Of a DNA stretch of 43,426 nucleotides, positions 8,644 through 17,260 are shown one piece after another; the stretch's first letter is position 1, and each line of letters opens with the position of its first letter. The notes beneath the pieces were generated by a model that saw only the letters and a list, made by a program, of their open reading frames with translations, did not search any database and had not been told where the DNA came from. Origin of the DNA: Pirellula sp. (GTDB lineage: Bacteria; Planctomycetota; Planctomycetia; Pirellulales; Pirellulaceae); NCBI GenBank assembly GCA_021300155.1, contig JAJTID010000170.1:1-43426 (forward strand). The letters are read 5' to 3'. Both the position numbers and the translations under genes were made by a program.

Positions 8644-9714
8644 ATGGATCAAGCCACACCAAACATCTCCAGCGGTAGAAAGTCATCCATAGCAGATTCG
8701 GTTGCGGTTCTTGCTTTGCGAATCATCTTCATCGTGGTGGCTGGAGGAGTTGGGACTATTTGGTCTCAATCTAGGGACTTTAACGGTTATGGTGGAATGA
8801 CGCCGTTCTTGGTTTTCAGCGGTGTTCTGATTGTCGCGTTTGGCGTGGTTGGTATCGACATGCTCATTCCACGAAAGAGGATCGAAGTCATTTCAGCTAT
8901 CTATTTCGGATTGTTGATTGGACTGATGCTTACCTATCTACTGACGGTGGCCCTGACTCCGTTCTTGTTAGAGAATCGCTTCAAGGCCTATATCGACTTG
9001 GGCATTTTGACCGTGTTGTGTTATATCTGCACGAGCATTCTATTGCAGACCAAGGACGACTTTCGGTTTGTTGTTCCTTACGTGGAGTTCTCTCGCGACC
9101 TGAAGGGCATGAAGCCTTTGATTCTCGATACGAGCGCCATTATCGATGGCCGCCTTGCTGAACTAGCGGATACGGGTGTTCTGGATGCGCAGCTCGTGAT
9201 GCCACGCTTCGTTTTGATGGAGTTGCAGAATATTGCGGATAGCTCAGACAAGCTGAGGCGGGTTCGAGGTAGGCGTGGTTTGGATATTTTGAATCGGCTG
9301 AGAACCAGCGATAGTCTTGACTTTATGATGTACGACCGGGAACTGCCTGAGTTTGCGGGCCAACCGGTCGACATGAAGCTCGTTCTGCTTGCGAAGCATC
9401 TGGATGGCAAGCTCGTCACAGGAGACTTCAATCTCAACAAAGTGGCTAAGCTTCATAACGTGCCAGTCATCGATCTCAATGCGATCGCCAGCGCATTGAG
9501 ACCTCAATTTTTACCGGGTGAGGGATTTCAGATTCGAGTGGTCAAGCCAGGCGAAGGGCACGACCAAGGAATCGGCTATCTCGACGATGGAACGATGGTT
9601 GTCGTCGAAGGAGGCCGGGAACGTCTCAACCAAACAGTGGGCGTTGTTGTAACGAGCACGCTGCAAACGCAAGCGGGCAGGATGATCTTTACGAAGTTTG
9701 ACGGACCCAACTAA
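8644..9714 (+). CDS. Membrane-anchored PIN/TRAM domain protein (YacL-type)
   Basis: A 356-residue protein with four membrane helices (about 20-40, 53-72, 82-104 and 115-134), a PIN nuclease domain (158-285) and a C-terminal TRAM domain (291-350). This order matches the YacL/PIN-TRAM family, seen in many Gram-positive bacteria and planctomycetes and presumed to act on RNA at the membrane. The PIN acidic residues are present: Asp162 in Leu-Asp-Thr-Ser, Glu193, Asp243 and Asp261 in Thr-Gly-Asp-Phe-Asn. The metal site therefore looks intact. It stands 46 bases ahead of kdsB on the same strand. The architecture is clear; the substrate is unknown. Confidence 0.88.
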   Translation: MDQATPNISSGRKSSIADSVAVLALRIIFIVVAGGVGTIWSQSRDFNGYGGMTPFLVFSGVLIVAFGVVGIDMLIPRKRIEVISAIYFGLLIGLMLTYLLTVALTPFLLENRFKAYIDLGILTVLCYICTSILLQTKDDFRFVVPYVEFSRDLKGMKPLILDTSAIIDGRLAELADTGVLDAQLVMPRFVLMELQNIADSSDKLRRVRGRRGLDILNRLRTSDSLDFMMYDRELPEFAGQPVDMKLVLLAKHLDGKLVTGDFNLNKVAKLHNVPVIDLNAIASALRPQFLPGEGFQIRVVKPGEGHDQGIGYLDDGTMVVVEGGRERLNQTVGVVVTSTLQTQAGRMIFTKFDGPN

Positions 9715-9760
9715 GGCCCAACTCAGGGCCAGCTAGAGGGCCATCCCAGGAGCATCAAGG

Positions 9761-10525
9761 ATGATAGGCCGAATTGTAATTCCAGCCCGATTGGCTTCGA
9801 CTCGTTTGCCGGAAAAGTTACTGTTGGCTGAAACCGGGCGAACCGTATTGGAGCACACGTTTCGTTCTTGCCAAAGGGCCGCACTCCCTTCGGGGATCAC
9901 GATCGCAGTTGATGACGCTCGGACGTTCGACGTTGTTCGAGGCTTTGGTGGCGAGGCGATGATGACGGATATCAACGCGCAGAGCGGCACGGATCGGATC
10001 GCAGAGGTAGCTGCTGCTTATCCTGAAGTTGATCTCTTTGTCAATGTCCAGGGGGATGAGCCGGAGATTGCCGGCGAAGCGATAGACCAAGTCATGCAGT
10101 TGCTAATTGCGAATCCGACTGCGTCGGTTGCGACATTAGCGACCCCGATACGCACCAAAAAAAATCTGGAGGATCCTGGGTGTGTGAAGGTGGTCCTCGG
10201 GCACGATGGGAGCGCCCTATACTTTAGCCGATCACCGATCCCGCATCCTCGACAATGGGAGCCCTCGATGCTCGAGCGAATTCCGCCGATGTTTTTGCAA
10301 CACATCGGCATCTATGCGTATCGCCGTACTTTTTTGATGGATCTGGGGGCAATTCCTGCTAGCGATGCAGAACAGACCGAGAAGCTGGAGCAGCTTCGAT
10401 TTTTGCAGGCTGGCCATCGGATTGTGGTTGGGATCGTGGGATCTTCGCACCGCGGAATCGATACGCGAGCGGATTATGACGCGTTCAAAGCACGTTGGCG
10501 AGAAAAAACCGCTGGAAAACCTTAG
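9761..10525 (+). CDS. kdsB: 3-deoxy-manno-octulosonate cytidylyltransferase
   Basis: A 254-residue CMP-KDO synthetase that activates 3-deoxy-D-manno-octulosonate with CTP for lipopolysaccharide inner core synthesis in the cytoplasm. It shows the N-terminal nucleotide-binding signature Arg-Leu-Ala-Ser-Thr-Arg-Leu-Pro at 10-17, Gly-Thr-Asp-Arg near 76-79, and the metal-binding Asn-Val-Gln-Gly-Asp-Glu-Pro with Asp99. A Ser-Arg-Ser-Pro-Ile-Pro segment and the C-terminal Arg-Gly-Ile-Asp-Thr are also family features. Length is normal. AGGAG at 9748-9752 supports the ATG at 9761. Its presence argues for a Gram-negative envelope with KDO-containing lipopolysaccharide. Confidence 0.95.
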   Translation: MIGRIVIPARLASTRLPEKLLLAETGRTVLEHTFRSCQRAALPSGITIAVDDARTFDVVRGFGGEAMMTDINAQSGTDRIAEVAAAYPEVDLFVNVQGDEPEIAGEAIDQVMQLLIANPTASVATLATPIRTKKNLEDPGCVKVVLGHDGSALYFSRSPIPHPRQWEPSMLERIPPMFLQHIGIYAYRRTFLMDLGAIPASDAEQTEKLEQLRFLQAGHRIVVGIVGSSHRGIDTRADYDAFKARWREKTAGKP

Positions 10526-10647
10526 TTCCTGGGCTCTCTGAGTTGCTGGGTTTCCGGTTCCTGAATACGATTTCTACCTCGCGCGGTCCTCAATCCGAGC
10601 GTTCGTTGTTTTTCCGCCTCTTCCTCACCTTAAACCGCACCACAATT

Positions 10648-12102
10648 ATGGCATCCCCCACACCAATTACAGTCGCTCACGGAGATGGTATCGGCCCAGA
10701 GATTATGGCCGCCACCTTAAAGATTATTCAGGAAGCAGGTGCGAGTCTCGATATTCAGACGATTGAAATCGGAGAGAAGCAATATCTCAAAGGCAACTTG
10801 TCGGGGATGGAGCCAAGTGCCTTTGAAAGTCTTCGAGAAACCAAAGTATTTCTCAAGGCCCCGATCACCACGCCTCAAGGGGGTGGGTTCAAGTCGCTTA
10901 ACGTGACAACAAGAAAAGCGTTCGGACTGTATGCGAACATCCGACCATGCTTGAGCTACCATCCGTTCATTGAAACCAAGCATCCGAAGATGGATGTCGT
11001 CATTGTGCGTGAGAACGAGGAAGATCTTTATGCAGGGATCGAGCACCGGCAGACCATTGACGTTATGCAATGCCTCAAGCTGATCAGCCGGCCTGGAACA
11101 GAGAAGATCTGTAGATATGCATTCGAGTATGCGCGTGCTTATGGTCGCAAGAAAGTAACTTGCTTCACCAAAGACAATATTATGAAGCTGACCGATGGTT
11201 TGTTTCATAAAGTGTTTGACGAGATTGCAGCACAATATCCTGACATCGAAAATGAACATTGGATCGTAGACATCGGTGCCGCAAAGTTGGCCGATACACC
11301 GGAAGTTTTTGATGTGGTGGTCATGCCTAACCTGTATGGAGACATTCTCTCGGACGTTGCGGCTCAGATCGCAGGTTCGGTCGGGTTGGCAGGCAGCGCG
11401 AACATCGGTGATGGATGCGCCATGTTCGAGGCAATTCACGGATCTGCACCACGTCGGGCTGGTCAGAATTTAGCAAACCCATCCGGACTATTCCTAGGCG
11501 CGATTCAGATGTTGGTCCACATCGGACAAGCGAAGGTGGCGGAATTGGCTCAGAACGCTTGGTTGAAGACGATCGAAGATGGCGTTCATACCTATGACAT
11601 TTTCGATGAACGAGTCTCAAAGCAAAAGGTTGGAACCAAGGAGTTCGCGCAGGCGGTTGTCGATCGATTGGGCAAGAAGCCTGAAGTCTTGAAGTCAGTT
11701 GACTACTCCAAGGCTCCTTCGAAGCCGCTCACCAGTCGCCCTCCATACGTTCGCTCTCAAGAGAAGCGTGAACTCGTTGGTGCCGACGTCTTTGTGGCGT
11801 TCACCGGCAAACCCAATGACTTGGCCGAGAAACTCAAGCCGGCTCAAGGGGATGGTATGGTTTTGGAAATGTTGAGCAATCGTGGTATGAAGGTATGGCC
11901 GGGCGGAATGGAAGAAACATTCACGGTCGACGTTTATCGTTGCCGATTCCAGCTTCCGGAAGGGACACCAGGATGCGTTTCCAACAAGTCGATCACAGCA
12001 CTCATGGATCGGGTGACAGATGTAGGAGTTGAGTTTGTAAAAATGGAAGGTCTTTACAACTTCGACGGAAAGCCTGGCTTCTCCCGAGGGCAGGGACAGT
12101 AG
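10648..12102 (+). CDS. icd: NADP-dependent isocitrate dehydrogenase
   Basis: A 484-residue enzyme that oxidises isocitrate to 2-oxoglutarate in the TCA cycle. The ATG at 10648 is chosen because the family begins just before Val-Ala-His-Gly-Asp-Gly-Ile-Gly-Pro-Glu; the open frame extends further back, but only into sequence overlapping kdsB. Substrate-binding residues are visible: Ser83, Asn85 and Arg89, Arg99 in Asn-Ile-Arg-Pro, Arg121, then the Asp232 and Asp236 metal site in Asn-Leu-Tyr-Gly-Asp-Ile-Leu-Ser-Asp. The cofactor loop Glu-Ala-Ile-His-Gly-Ser-Ala-Pro lies at 261-268. It belongs to the longer Thermus-like form with a C-terminal extension of about 140 residues. NADP rather than NAD use is assumed from that subfamily. 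Confidence 0.93.
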   Translation: MASPTPITVAHGDGIGPEIMAATLKIIQEAGASLDIQTIEIGEKQYLKGNLSGMEPSAFESLRETKVFLKAPITTPQGGGFKSLNVTTRKAFGLYANIRPCLSYHPFIETKHPKMDVVIVRENEEDLYAGIEHRQTIDVMQCLKLISRPGTEKICRYAFEYARAYGRKKVTCFTKDNIMKLTDGLFHKVFDEIAAQYPDIENEHWIVDIGAAKLADTPEVFDVVVMPNLYGDILSDVAAQIAGSVGLAGSANIGDGCAMFEAIHGSAPRRAGQNLANPSGLFLGAIQMLVHIGQAKVAELAQNAWLKTIEDGVHTYDIFDERVSKQKVGTKEFAQAVVDRLGKKPEVLKSVDYSKAPSKPLTSRPPYVRSQEKRELVGADVFVAFTGKPNDLAEKLKPAQGDGMVLEMLSNRGMKVWPGGMEETFTVDVYRCRFQLPEGTPGCVSNKSITALMDRVTDVGVEFVKMEGLYNFDGKPGFSRGQGQ

Positions 12103-12193
12103 AATTCAGGGATAGTAGAATTGTTGTCAGATACACGGGACGCCGTCTCGTGATGATTTGAGAACGGCTGCGACTCACGGAAGGAACGATGGA

Positions 12194-13282
12194 ATGGTGC
12201 GTGAACGGAAAATCATCGCTACCGAAGCAGAGGATGTCGCGGATGCCGCGTTGTCAGAGGCGTTGGTCCGACCGTCGAAGTCTTTGCCAATAGGGCCCAG
12301 TATGTCGATCGATGGCGGTGAGGATCCAAATCCGAATAGCGAGAGCGATACCGTACTGTTTCGTCCCAAGCGAATTGCGGACATGGTCGGTCAACGCGAA
12401 GTGATGGATGTTCTCGAGATCGCGATTGATGCCGCCCGCAAGCGAGGCGAGCAGCTCGGTCATATTCTTTTCGACGGACCGCCGGGGCTAGGCAAGACCA
12501 CGTTTGCAACCTGCATTCCTCGGGAAATGGGAGTCAATGTGGAGATGACCACGGGGCCCAGTTTGAAGGCTCCGAAAGAGTTGATTCCCTACTTGACCAA
12601 TCTCGAACGTGGTTCAGTGCTCTTCATCGATGAGATACATCGATTGCCAAAGCCTGTAGAAGAGTTCCTATACACAGCGATGGAAGATTTTCGGATCGAC
12701 ATCGTTGTCGGGGAAGGCGTCAACGCGCGAACGCTGAATCTTGCTTTGCAGCCGTTTACGTTGATTGGTGCCACAACTCGGGCAGGGATGTTGAGTGGGC
12801 CGCTACGCGATCGTTTTCAGATTCGCCAGCACCTCGGATACTATGACAAAGAGGAGTTGATGGAAATACTCCAACGGAACGCTAAAAAACTTCGGGTCGA
12901 GTTAAAGCAGGACGCGGCCGAGGAGATTGCTATCCGCGCCCGCGGAACCCCCCGTGTTGCCAACAATCGCTTTCTGTGGGTTCGAGATTACGCCATGAGC
13001 AAAGCGGATGGAGTCGTAACGTTTGACATCACTCAACGTGCGCTCGATATGCAAGGGATCGATTCGGCAGGACTCGATCGACAGGATCGACGTTACCTGG
13101 AGACATTGATTCGAGTATTTCACGGCGGCCCGGCAGGCCTGGAAGCGATTGCGCACACGATGAGTGTTTCTGCGGATACGCTTGAGGATGAGGTGGAGCC
13201 ATTCTTGTTGCGAAGTGAGTATTTGATCCGGACCCAGCGCGGGCGATGCGCCACCCCCAAGGCATTCGCTTTGTTTAAGTAA
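12194..13282 (+). CDS. ruvB: Holliday junction DNA helicase subunit RuvB
   Basis: A 362-residue AAA+ motor that, with RuvA, drives branch migration of Holliday junctions. Walker A Gly-Pro-Pro-Gly-Leu-Gly-Lys-Thr lies at 95-102, Walker B Leu-Phe-Ile-Asp-Glu-Ile at 143-148, sensor 1 Gly-Ala-Thr-Thr-Arg-Ala-Gly near 192-198 and the arginine finger in Gly-Pro-Leu-Arg-Asp-Arg-Phe with Arg205. The C-terminal winged helix ends in Arg-Gly-Arg-Cys-Ala-Thr. The start at 12194 is supported by AAGGAA at 12181-12186. The first 55 residues before Phe-Arg-Pro-Lys are longer than in E. coli and low in conservation, as in other planctomycetes. No ruvA or ruvC lies next to it. Confidence 0.95.
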   Translation: MVRERKIIATEAEDVADAALSEALVRPSKSLPIGPSMSIDGGEDPNPNSESDTVLFRPKRIADMVGQREVMDVLEIAIDAARKRGEQLGHILFDGPPGLGKTTFATCIPREMGVNVEMTTGPSLKAPKELIPYLTNLERGSVLFIDEIHRLPKPVEEFLYTAMEDFRIDIVVGEGVNARTLNLALQPFTLIGATTRAGMLSGPLRDRFQIRQHLGYYDKEELMEILQRNAKKLRVELKQDAAEEIAIRARGTPRVANNRFLWVRDYAMSKADGVVTFDITQRALDMQGIDSAGLDRQDRRYLETLIRVFHGGPAGLEAIAHTMSVSADTLEDEVEPFLLRSEYLIRTQRGRCATPKAFALFK

Positions 13283-13418
13283 GTCATTCTCGAATTGTCT
13301 TAGCCTGGAATCGTGTACGAAGTCCGATTTCTGTCTAGAATACTCTGCACTCCGATTCGGCTTACCGCGAATCAGTAGCCTCTATTCTGTTCACCGCCAA
13401 CGTAAACTCTGTCTCGAC

Positions 13419-15104
13419 ATGCCATACCTGGAAGCAATCACGGGTCCCGCCATGGGACGTCGTTACGATCTCGATTTAGCTCAATATGTCCTGGGACGTC
13501 ACCCCGAATGCGATATCGTGCTGGAAAGCGGGTCCGTTTCGCGACAGCATGCGAAAGTCGTTCGGGCGGGAAATAGTTATCAACTAGAGGATCTTAAGAG
13601 TCGAAACGGAACGTTTGTCAATGGTCGCCTCATCGGTGAGCCAACCAAGCTTATTGAAGGTGACTCGATTCGTATTTGCGACATTGAGTTGACCTACCAC
13701 GAAGAGTTGCAATCTTCGGAGTTGACCTTTGGCGGAGGTGAGAGTTCCGCATTGGGCATCATGATGGTGGACGATGGTGACGATGCTCCGTCCACTCGTT
13801 CGGTAACGGCAAAACTCGATGTCAGGGGAAGTCAGTTTGGGGTTCAAGTGAACGCATCCCCTGAAGCGAAGTTTGCCGCAATGCTCGAGATCATGAAGAG
13901 TCTCGGCAAAGCGGTAGCGCTCGAAGCAGTACTGCCCAAGGTTTTGGATTCGCTATTCAACATCTTTATCCAAGCCGACAGAGGATTTATCGTCCTCAAG
14001 GATGATCAAGGAAATTTGACTCCTCGCTGGGTAAAGACGCGGAGACCAGATCAAGAAGAAATGGTACGTGTATCGCGCACAGTGCTTCGAGAAGTGATGC
14101 AAACCAAAGAAGCCATCATATCTTTGGATGCAGGAAGCGATTCGCGTTTCGAGATGAGTCAGAGCGTTGCAGATTTTCGAATTCGATCGATGATCGTTGC
14201 ACCGCTTCTCAATAGTGATGGGGAACCTATCGGTGCTATTCAAATAGATACAGTTCAGCAAAAAGGTGGATTCGAAGGAAAAGACTTGGAGATCCTTATC
14301 GGCGTCGCGAATCAAGCAGGTATCGCCATCGAAAACGCACAGCTGCACGAGCAGATGATCAATAAGAAACTAGTGGAACAAGACCTGGAGCTAGCTCGTC
14401 AAGTTCAATTAGCATTCTTACCGAAGTCCTCCCCCTCGGTGCCTGGCTACTCTTTCTATCAATATTATAAGCCAGCCAGTCAGATAGGGGGTGATTACTT
14501 TGATTACATCGAGTTAGATAACCACCGCGTTGCAATCGTCCTCGCAGATGTTGTTGGGCACGGAGTTGCCGCGGCTATGTTTATGGCAAAGCTCTCCGCA
14601 GAAACTCGCTTTGCTTTTGCAACGATCGATGACCCGCGTCAAGCCATGGCCATATTGAATGATCGAATCACCGCCTTGGGCGCAGAGAGATTCATTACCA
14701 TGACCACCATCGTGCTGGACTATGTAGCGCACAAAGCAACCATCGTGATCGCTGGTCATATGCCACCGATCATGCTCAAGGCTTCGAAGACGATCGAAGA
14801 ACCGGGAGGCGAAGCGGGGGGACCGCCGCTAGGAATCATGTCGGACATTCCATTCGATTCGTTGGAGGTAGACATCAAACCAGGGGAGTCGATGACCCTA
14901 TATACCGATGGTATCTTTGAAGCTTCCAATGCGCAAGGGGAACAATACTCGATTGAACGCGTTCGCAAACAAGTCGCTGAGCATGGGGAAAACATCCAGG
15001 CCGCAGGGGACGAAATCATCAAGAACGTGACTCGTCACATCGTGGGATGCGACCAGGAAGATGACATGTGTCTCGTGATCTTGGGACGATCGTTGTCAAC
15101 TTGA
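13419..15104 (+). CDS. FHA-GAF-PP2C (SpoIIE/RsbU-type) serine phosphatase
   Basis: A 561-residue cytoplasmic signalling protein. The N-terminal FHA domain (1-95) keeps the phosphothreonine-binding residues Arg27, Ser41-Arg-Gln-His44, Asn63 and Asn68. A GAF domain spans about 150-305, followed by a short helical linker with Glu-Leu-Ala-Arg-Gln-Val-Gln. The SpoIIE-type PP2C domain begins near 340 and keeps the metal ligands Asp359 in Gly-Gly-Asp-Tyr-Phe-Asp and Asp377 in Ala-Asp-Val-Val-Gly-His-Gly, plus Tyr-Thr-Asp-Gly and a C-terminal Asp-Asp-Met. It should be an active phosphatase, typically acting on an anti-sigma-factor antagonist in a partner-switching pathway, recruited by FHA to a kinase-phosphorylated target. 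No such partner gene is adjacent. It converges with the next gene with six bases between stops. Confidence 0.93.
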   Translation: MPYLEAITGPAMGRRYDLDLAQYVLGRHPECDIVLESGSVSRQHAKVVRAGNSYQLEDLKSRNGTFVNGRLIGEPTKLIEGDSIRICDIELTYHEELQSSELTFGGGESSALGIMMVDDGDDAPSTRSVTAKLDVRGSQFGVQVNASPEAKFAAMLEIMKSLGKAVALEAVLPKVLDSLFNIFIQADRGFIVLKDDQGNLTPRWVKTRRPDQEEMVRVSRTVLREVMQTKEAIISLDAGSDSRFEMSQSVADFRIRSMIVAPLLNSDGEPIGAIQIDTVQQKGGFEGKDLEILIGVANQAGIAIENAQLHEQMINKKLVEQDLELARQVQLAFLPKSSPSVPGYSFYQYYKPASQIGGDYFDYIELDNHRVAIVLADVVGHGVAAAMFMAKLSAETRFAFATIDDPRQAMAILNDRITALGAERFITMTTIVLDYVAHKATIVIAGHMPPIMLKASKTIEEPGGEAGGPPLGIMSDIPFDSLEVDIKPGESMTLYTDGIFEASNAQGEQYSIERVRKQVAEHGENIQAAGDEIIKNVTRHIVGCDQEDDMCLVILGRSLST

Positions 15105-15110
15105 TGCCGG

Positions 15111-16364
15111 CTAGCCTGCCAAGTTTAGTTGAGCGTTACGCTTGCTAATGACTAGTTCTTTGTAACGCGTTCTTACGTGCGCCATCCAGAAGAACTGATA
15201 AATATTGACCACCAAAAGAAATATCGTAACGAATGGAAGCCACTGGACTGCACTGGTGGAGCCTTGGGGCGGTAAGCCTTGCCCTGGATCTGTGACCAAC
15301 GAACCCGTTCCCTGACCCGCTGCCCCAAGCCCTGTTGGCTGAACTGCAGATGAAGCACCTACTGGCATCACGCCTCCGAGATTAGTTTGTGAAGTCAAGG
15401 GCCTGCCAGTGTTGTTTGCGACATAGTAATTGGGATCTAATCCCGTAGGGACACTCGGTCCGATCCCGCCATTACTCCAAGACGTTTGGGGCGTATATTG
15501 CGCATTGACTGGTGGCGGCGTCGTCAGAGGTGAGGCTGTTGTATTCGTCGCTGTCCGTGAATAGCCCTGAGAATATGGCGCTGAGTAGCTGCCCACGGGC
15601 GGTTGCGTATTGCCTGTCATTTTGCTGAGCATGCTATTCGCCACCGAATTCGAAGGGCGGAATTCATCACGCATTGGTGTCGATGTACGTGGGTCCGTGT
15701 TCATCCCTCCATTGCTCGGTATCGTGTTTCCCGAAAGACTCGGAGCATCCGCAAGTGTTGTTGGTCGATATGGGTTCGTTGATAAATTGTTGGAGCCTGG
15801 TATGTTCGGCAAAGTTGTGGGATTGCGATTAGCATCGTTGGGGAGGATATCCGTAGAGTTGTTGCGAGAACTGCCCGTGAAGTTGTTGGTCGCGTAATTG
15901 CTATCTGGCTGCAGATTTGTTGGAGGCAGAATTTGCTGTGGATTATTCACAGCCAAAGACCTATCGATATCCACTGGTCCGCTTCGACCGTCGAGTGTGG
16001 TTAGGGTTGGCTGATAGAGACGACGTAGTGACTCTTGCATTTCCTGCGTTGGGTCGATTCGAGCTAGATCTGCGGTGCCGATACGAACGATGACTTCCTC
16101 AATAAATGGCCTTACATGGTCTGGAATCGGTGCTGCCATGTCCTTGCCAAACGAACCCTGTGCAAAAAGTTCAAGAGCGCTAGGATCGATCTGGATCGTG
16201 AAGACATACTTGCCAGTTGCGCGATCTGGCCCCCAACCTGTTTTGCACCTTTCGGCCGGTGAGGGAGAGTTTATATTTGAAGAACCAGGCAAACTAGAAC
16301 CAGGCAATATTTGGGGCCCTTGGGCAATAAACGATACTGCAATTAGTAGAAGTTTCCCGAACAT
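15111..16364 (-). CDS. Asn/Pro/Thr-rich protein with C-terminal membrane anchor
   Basis: A 417-residue protein of unknown function. It has a short signal peptide (residues 1-15, ending near Ala-Gln-Gly), a small folded region at about 35-115 (Gly-Lys-Tyr-Val-Phe-Thr-Ile-Gln-Ile, then a helical segment with Arg-Ile-Asp-Pro), then some 240 residues rich in Asn, Thr, Ser, Pro and Gly. A single membrane helix follows near 382-401, and a short basic tail of about 15 residues remains. This gives a periplasmic linker held by a C-terminal anchor. I recognise no family. It is monocistronic, convergent with the PP2C gene and divergent from the small charged protein. Confidence 0.75.
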   Translation of the reverse strand: MFGKLLLIAVSFIAQGPQILPGSSLPGSSNINSPSPAERCKTGWGPDRATGKYVFTIQIDPSALELFAQGSFGKDMAAPIPDHVRPFIEEVIVRIGTADLARIDPTQEMQESLRRLYQPTLTTLDGRSGPVDIDRSLAVNNPQQILPPTNLQPDSNYATNNFTGSSRNNSTDILPNDANRNPTTLPNIPGSNNLSTNPYRPTTLADAPSLSGNTIPSNGGMNTDPRTSTPMRDEFRPSNSVANSMLSKMTGNTQPPVGSYSAPYSQGYSRTATNTTASPLTTPPPVNAQYTPQTSWSNGGIGPSVPTGLDPNYYVANNTGRPLTSQTNLGGVMPVGASSAVQPTGLGAAGQGTGSLVTDPGQGLPPQGSTSAVQWLPFVTIFLLVVNIYQFFWMAHVRTRYKELVISKRNAQLNLAG

Positions 16365-16659
16365 TCTGGTCGCCTTACGCTTTCATCAATCGATCGAACC
16401 GCAGCTTCGCTCCGTTGCCTCCTGCAACGACGTATGCTGCGTGACTTGGCAATCATAGAGGAATTGGAGCGTTCACGTAAATAGAAATCATTCCCAGGGT
16501 TTGGCCAAGCTGGGGATGCTCGAGCGGTTTAGGAAATTTAGAAGAGATTTTTTGCATCTCTCATTTTTTGACCTAGATTTCTAATTGCCTGCGTCGCACG
16601 ACAGGACCGACAAGAAACAACCCGAGTGCATAAAGACCTGATTTTTGTGTGAGGTTCTT
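16365..16659. other. Divergent intergenic region with weak hairpin and T-run
   Basis: 295 bases between the minus-strand anchored protein and the plus-strand small protein. AGAGAT at 16543-16548 pairs with ATCTCT at 16556-16561, followed by six T at 16564-16569. That resembles a weak intrinsic terminator reading plus, although no plus gene ends here. Promoters for both flanking genes are expected, but none is clear. Confidence 0.3.
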
Positions 16660-16977
16660 ATGATTAACATCGATCCGCTTCCTAGATTGCCCGTTAGCTG
16701 GAAAGAGTTTTCTGACTTGCTAAGGGCTAGCATTCCGAAAACGAATGACATCAACAACACGAACCGCGTCGGCTCGGTCTATGAGGTTACTAACAGGCGG
16801 CCCGAAGAGAAGAAGCTATCCAATCGAGTTTCTCCAAACCCTCAAGCAAAGGAAAAACGTTTAGAGGAAGAGGAAAAAGACCCAATCCGGGCCGCAATCC
16901 ATCAACTTAGAAACGGGATGCCACGCTCTCCCCCGCCGTCCGGCAAGGTGGATGACGGTATCGACGTCTTGGCCTGA
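16660..16977 (+). CDS. Small charged protein of unknown function
   Basis: A protein of 105 residues. The ATG at 16660 is chosen because GAGG lies five bases upstream (16651-16654); an upstream in-frame TTG-type start at 16645 lacks such a site. The N-terminal 25 residues could form a helix (Trp-Lys-Glu-Phe-Ser-Asp-Leu-Leu). The middle is rich in Asn, Arg, Lys and Glu and is probably disordered, and the end is proline-rich and acidic. The region 30-80 has a run of Arg-Pro-Glu-Glu-Lys-Lys type. There is no signal peptide or membrane helix. I recognise no family. A structured segment and a strong terminator follow it. Confidence 0.55.
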   Translation: MINIDPLPRLPVSWKEFSDLLRASIPKTNDINNTNRVGSVYEVTNRRPEEKKLSNRVSPNPQAKEKRLEEEEKDPIRAAIHQLRNGMPRSPPPSGKVDDGIDVLA

Positions 16978-17108
16978 ATGCCCAGGCATAGCACATTGAA
17001 GTGAAATCAAGCGTTCATTGGGGGCTTTGAAGGCTTGGAATCATTGTCAATAGGAGGTTGTTGCGGCGGGTGCGCGTAGTCTCCTACCCACCATCTATCT
17101 CCGGCGGC
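16978..17108 (+). ncRNA. Structured segment, possible 3' UTR or small RNA
   Basis: 131 bases between the small protein and its terminator that can form two mutually exclusive hairpins. TAGGAG at 17051-17056 can pair with CTCCTA at 17081-17086. Alternatively GGTG (17069-17072) and GTAG (17076-17079) pair with CTAC (17084-17087) and CACC (17089-17092). It matches none of the RNA classes I checked by eye (SRP RNA, tmRNA, RNase P RNA). It may be only the end of the upstream mRNA. Confidence 0.3.
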
Positions 17109-17150
17109 GGCTGGACCCATCTATAGACGGGTTCAGCCGTCTTTTTTTTT
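17109..17150 (+). terminator. Intrinsic terminator
   Basis: GGCTGGACCC at 17109-17118 pairs with GGGTTCAGCC at 17129-17138 (ten base pairs, one G-U) around a ten-base loop, followed by GTC and a run of nine or more T ending at 17150. The T-run is on the plus strand only, so it ends the plus transcript that includes the small charged protein. Confidence 0.88.
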
Positions 17151-17260
17151 GCGTCCTATCAGGATGGCAAAGAACTCTGCACCTTTGACATTGTTTCGAG
17201 CCGACAGATCTAAAGATCTTACGACAATTGGCCAGATATTTGACGTCCGCGCGGATCAGG

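Noticed and set aside
10495-10647. Longer N-terminus for isocitrate dehydrogenase
   Set aside because: The extension overlaps kdsB and is not part of the family; the ATG at 10648 fits the known N-terminus.
16543-16569. Hairpin with T-run as an intrinsic terminator
   Set aside because: Only six base pairs, with no plus-strand gene ending before it. Kept as a note in the intergenic entry only.
16978-17150. SRP RNA, tmRNA or RNase P RNA
   Set aside because: None of the conserved cores of these RNAs is present; only general structure is seen.
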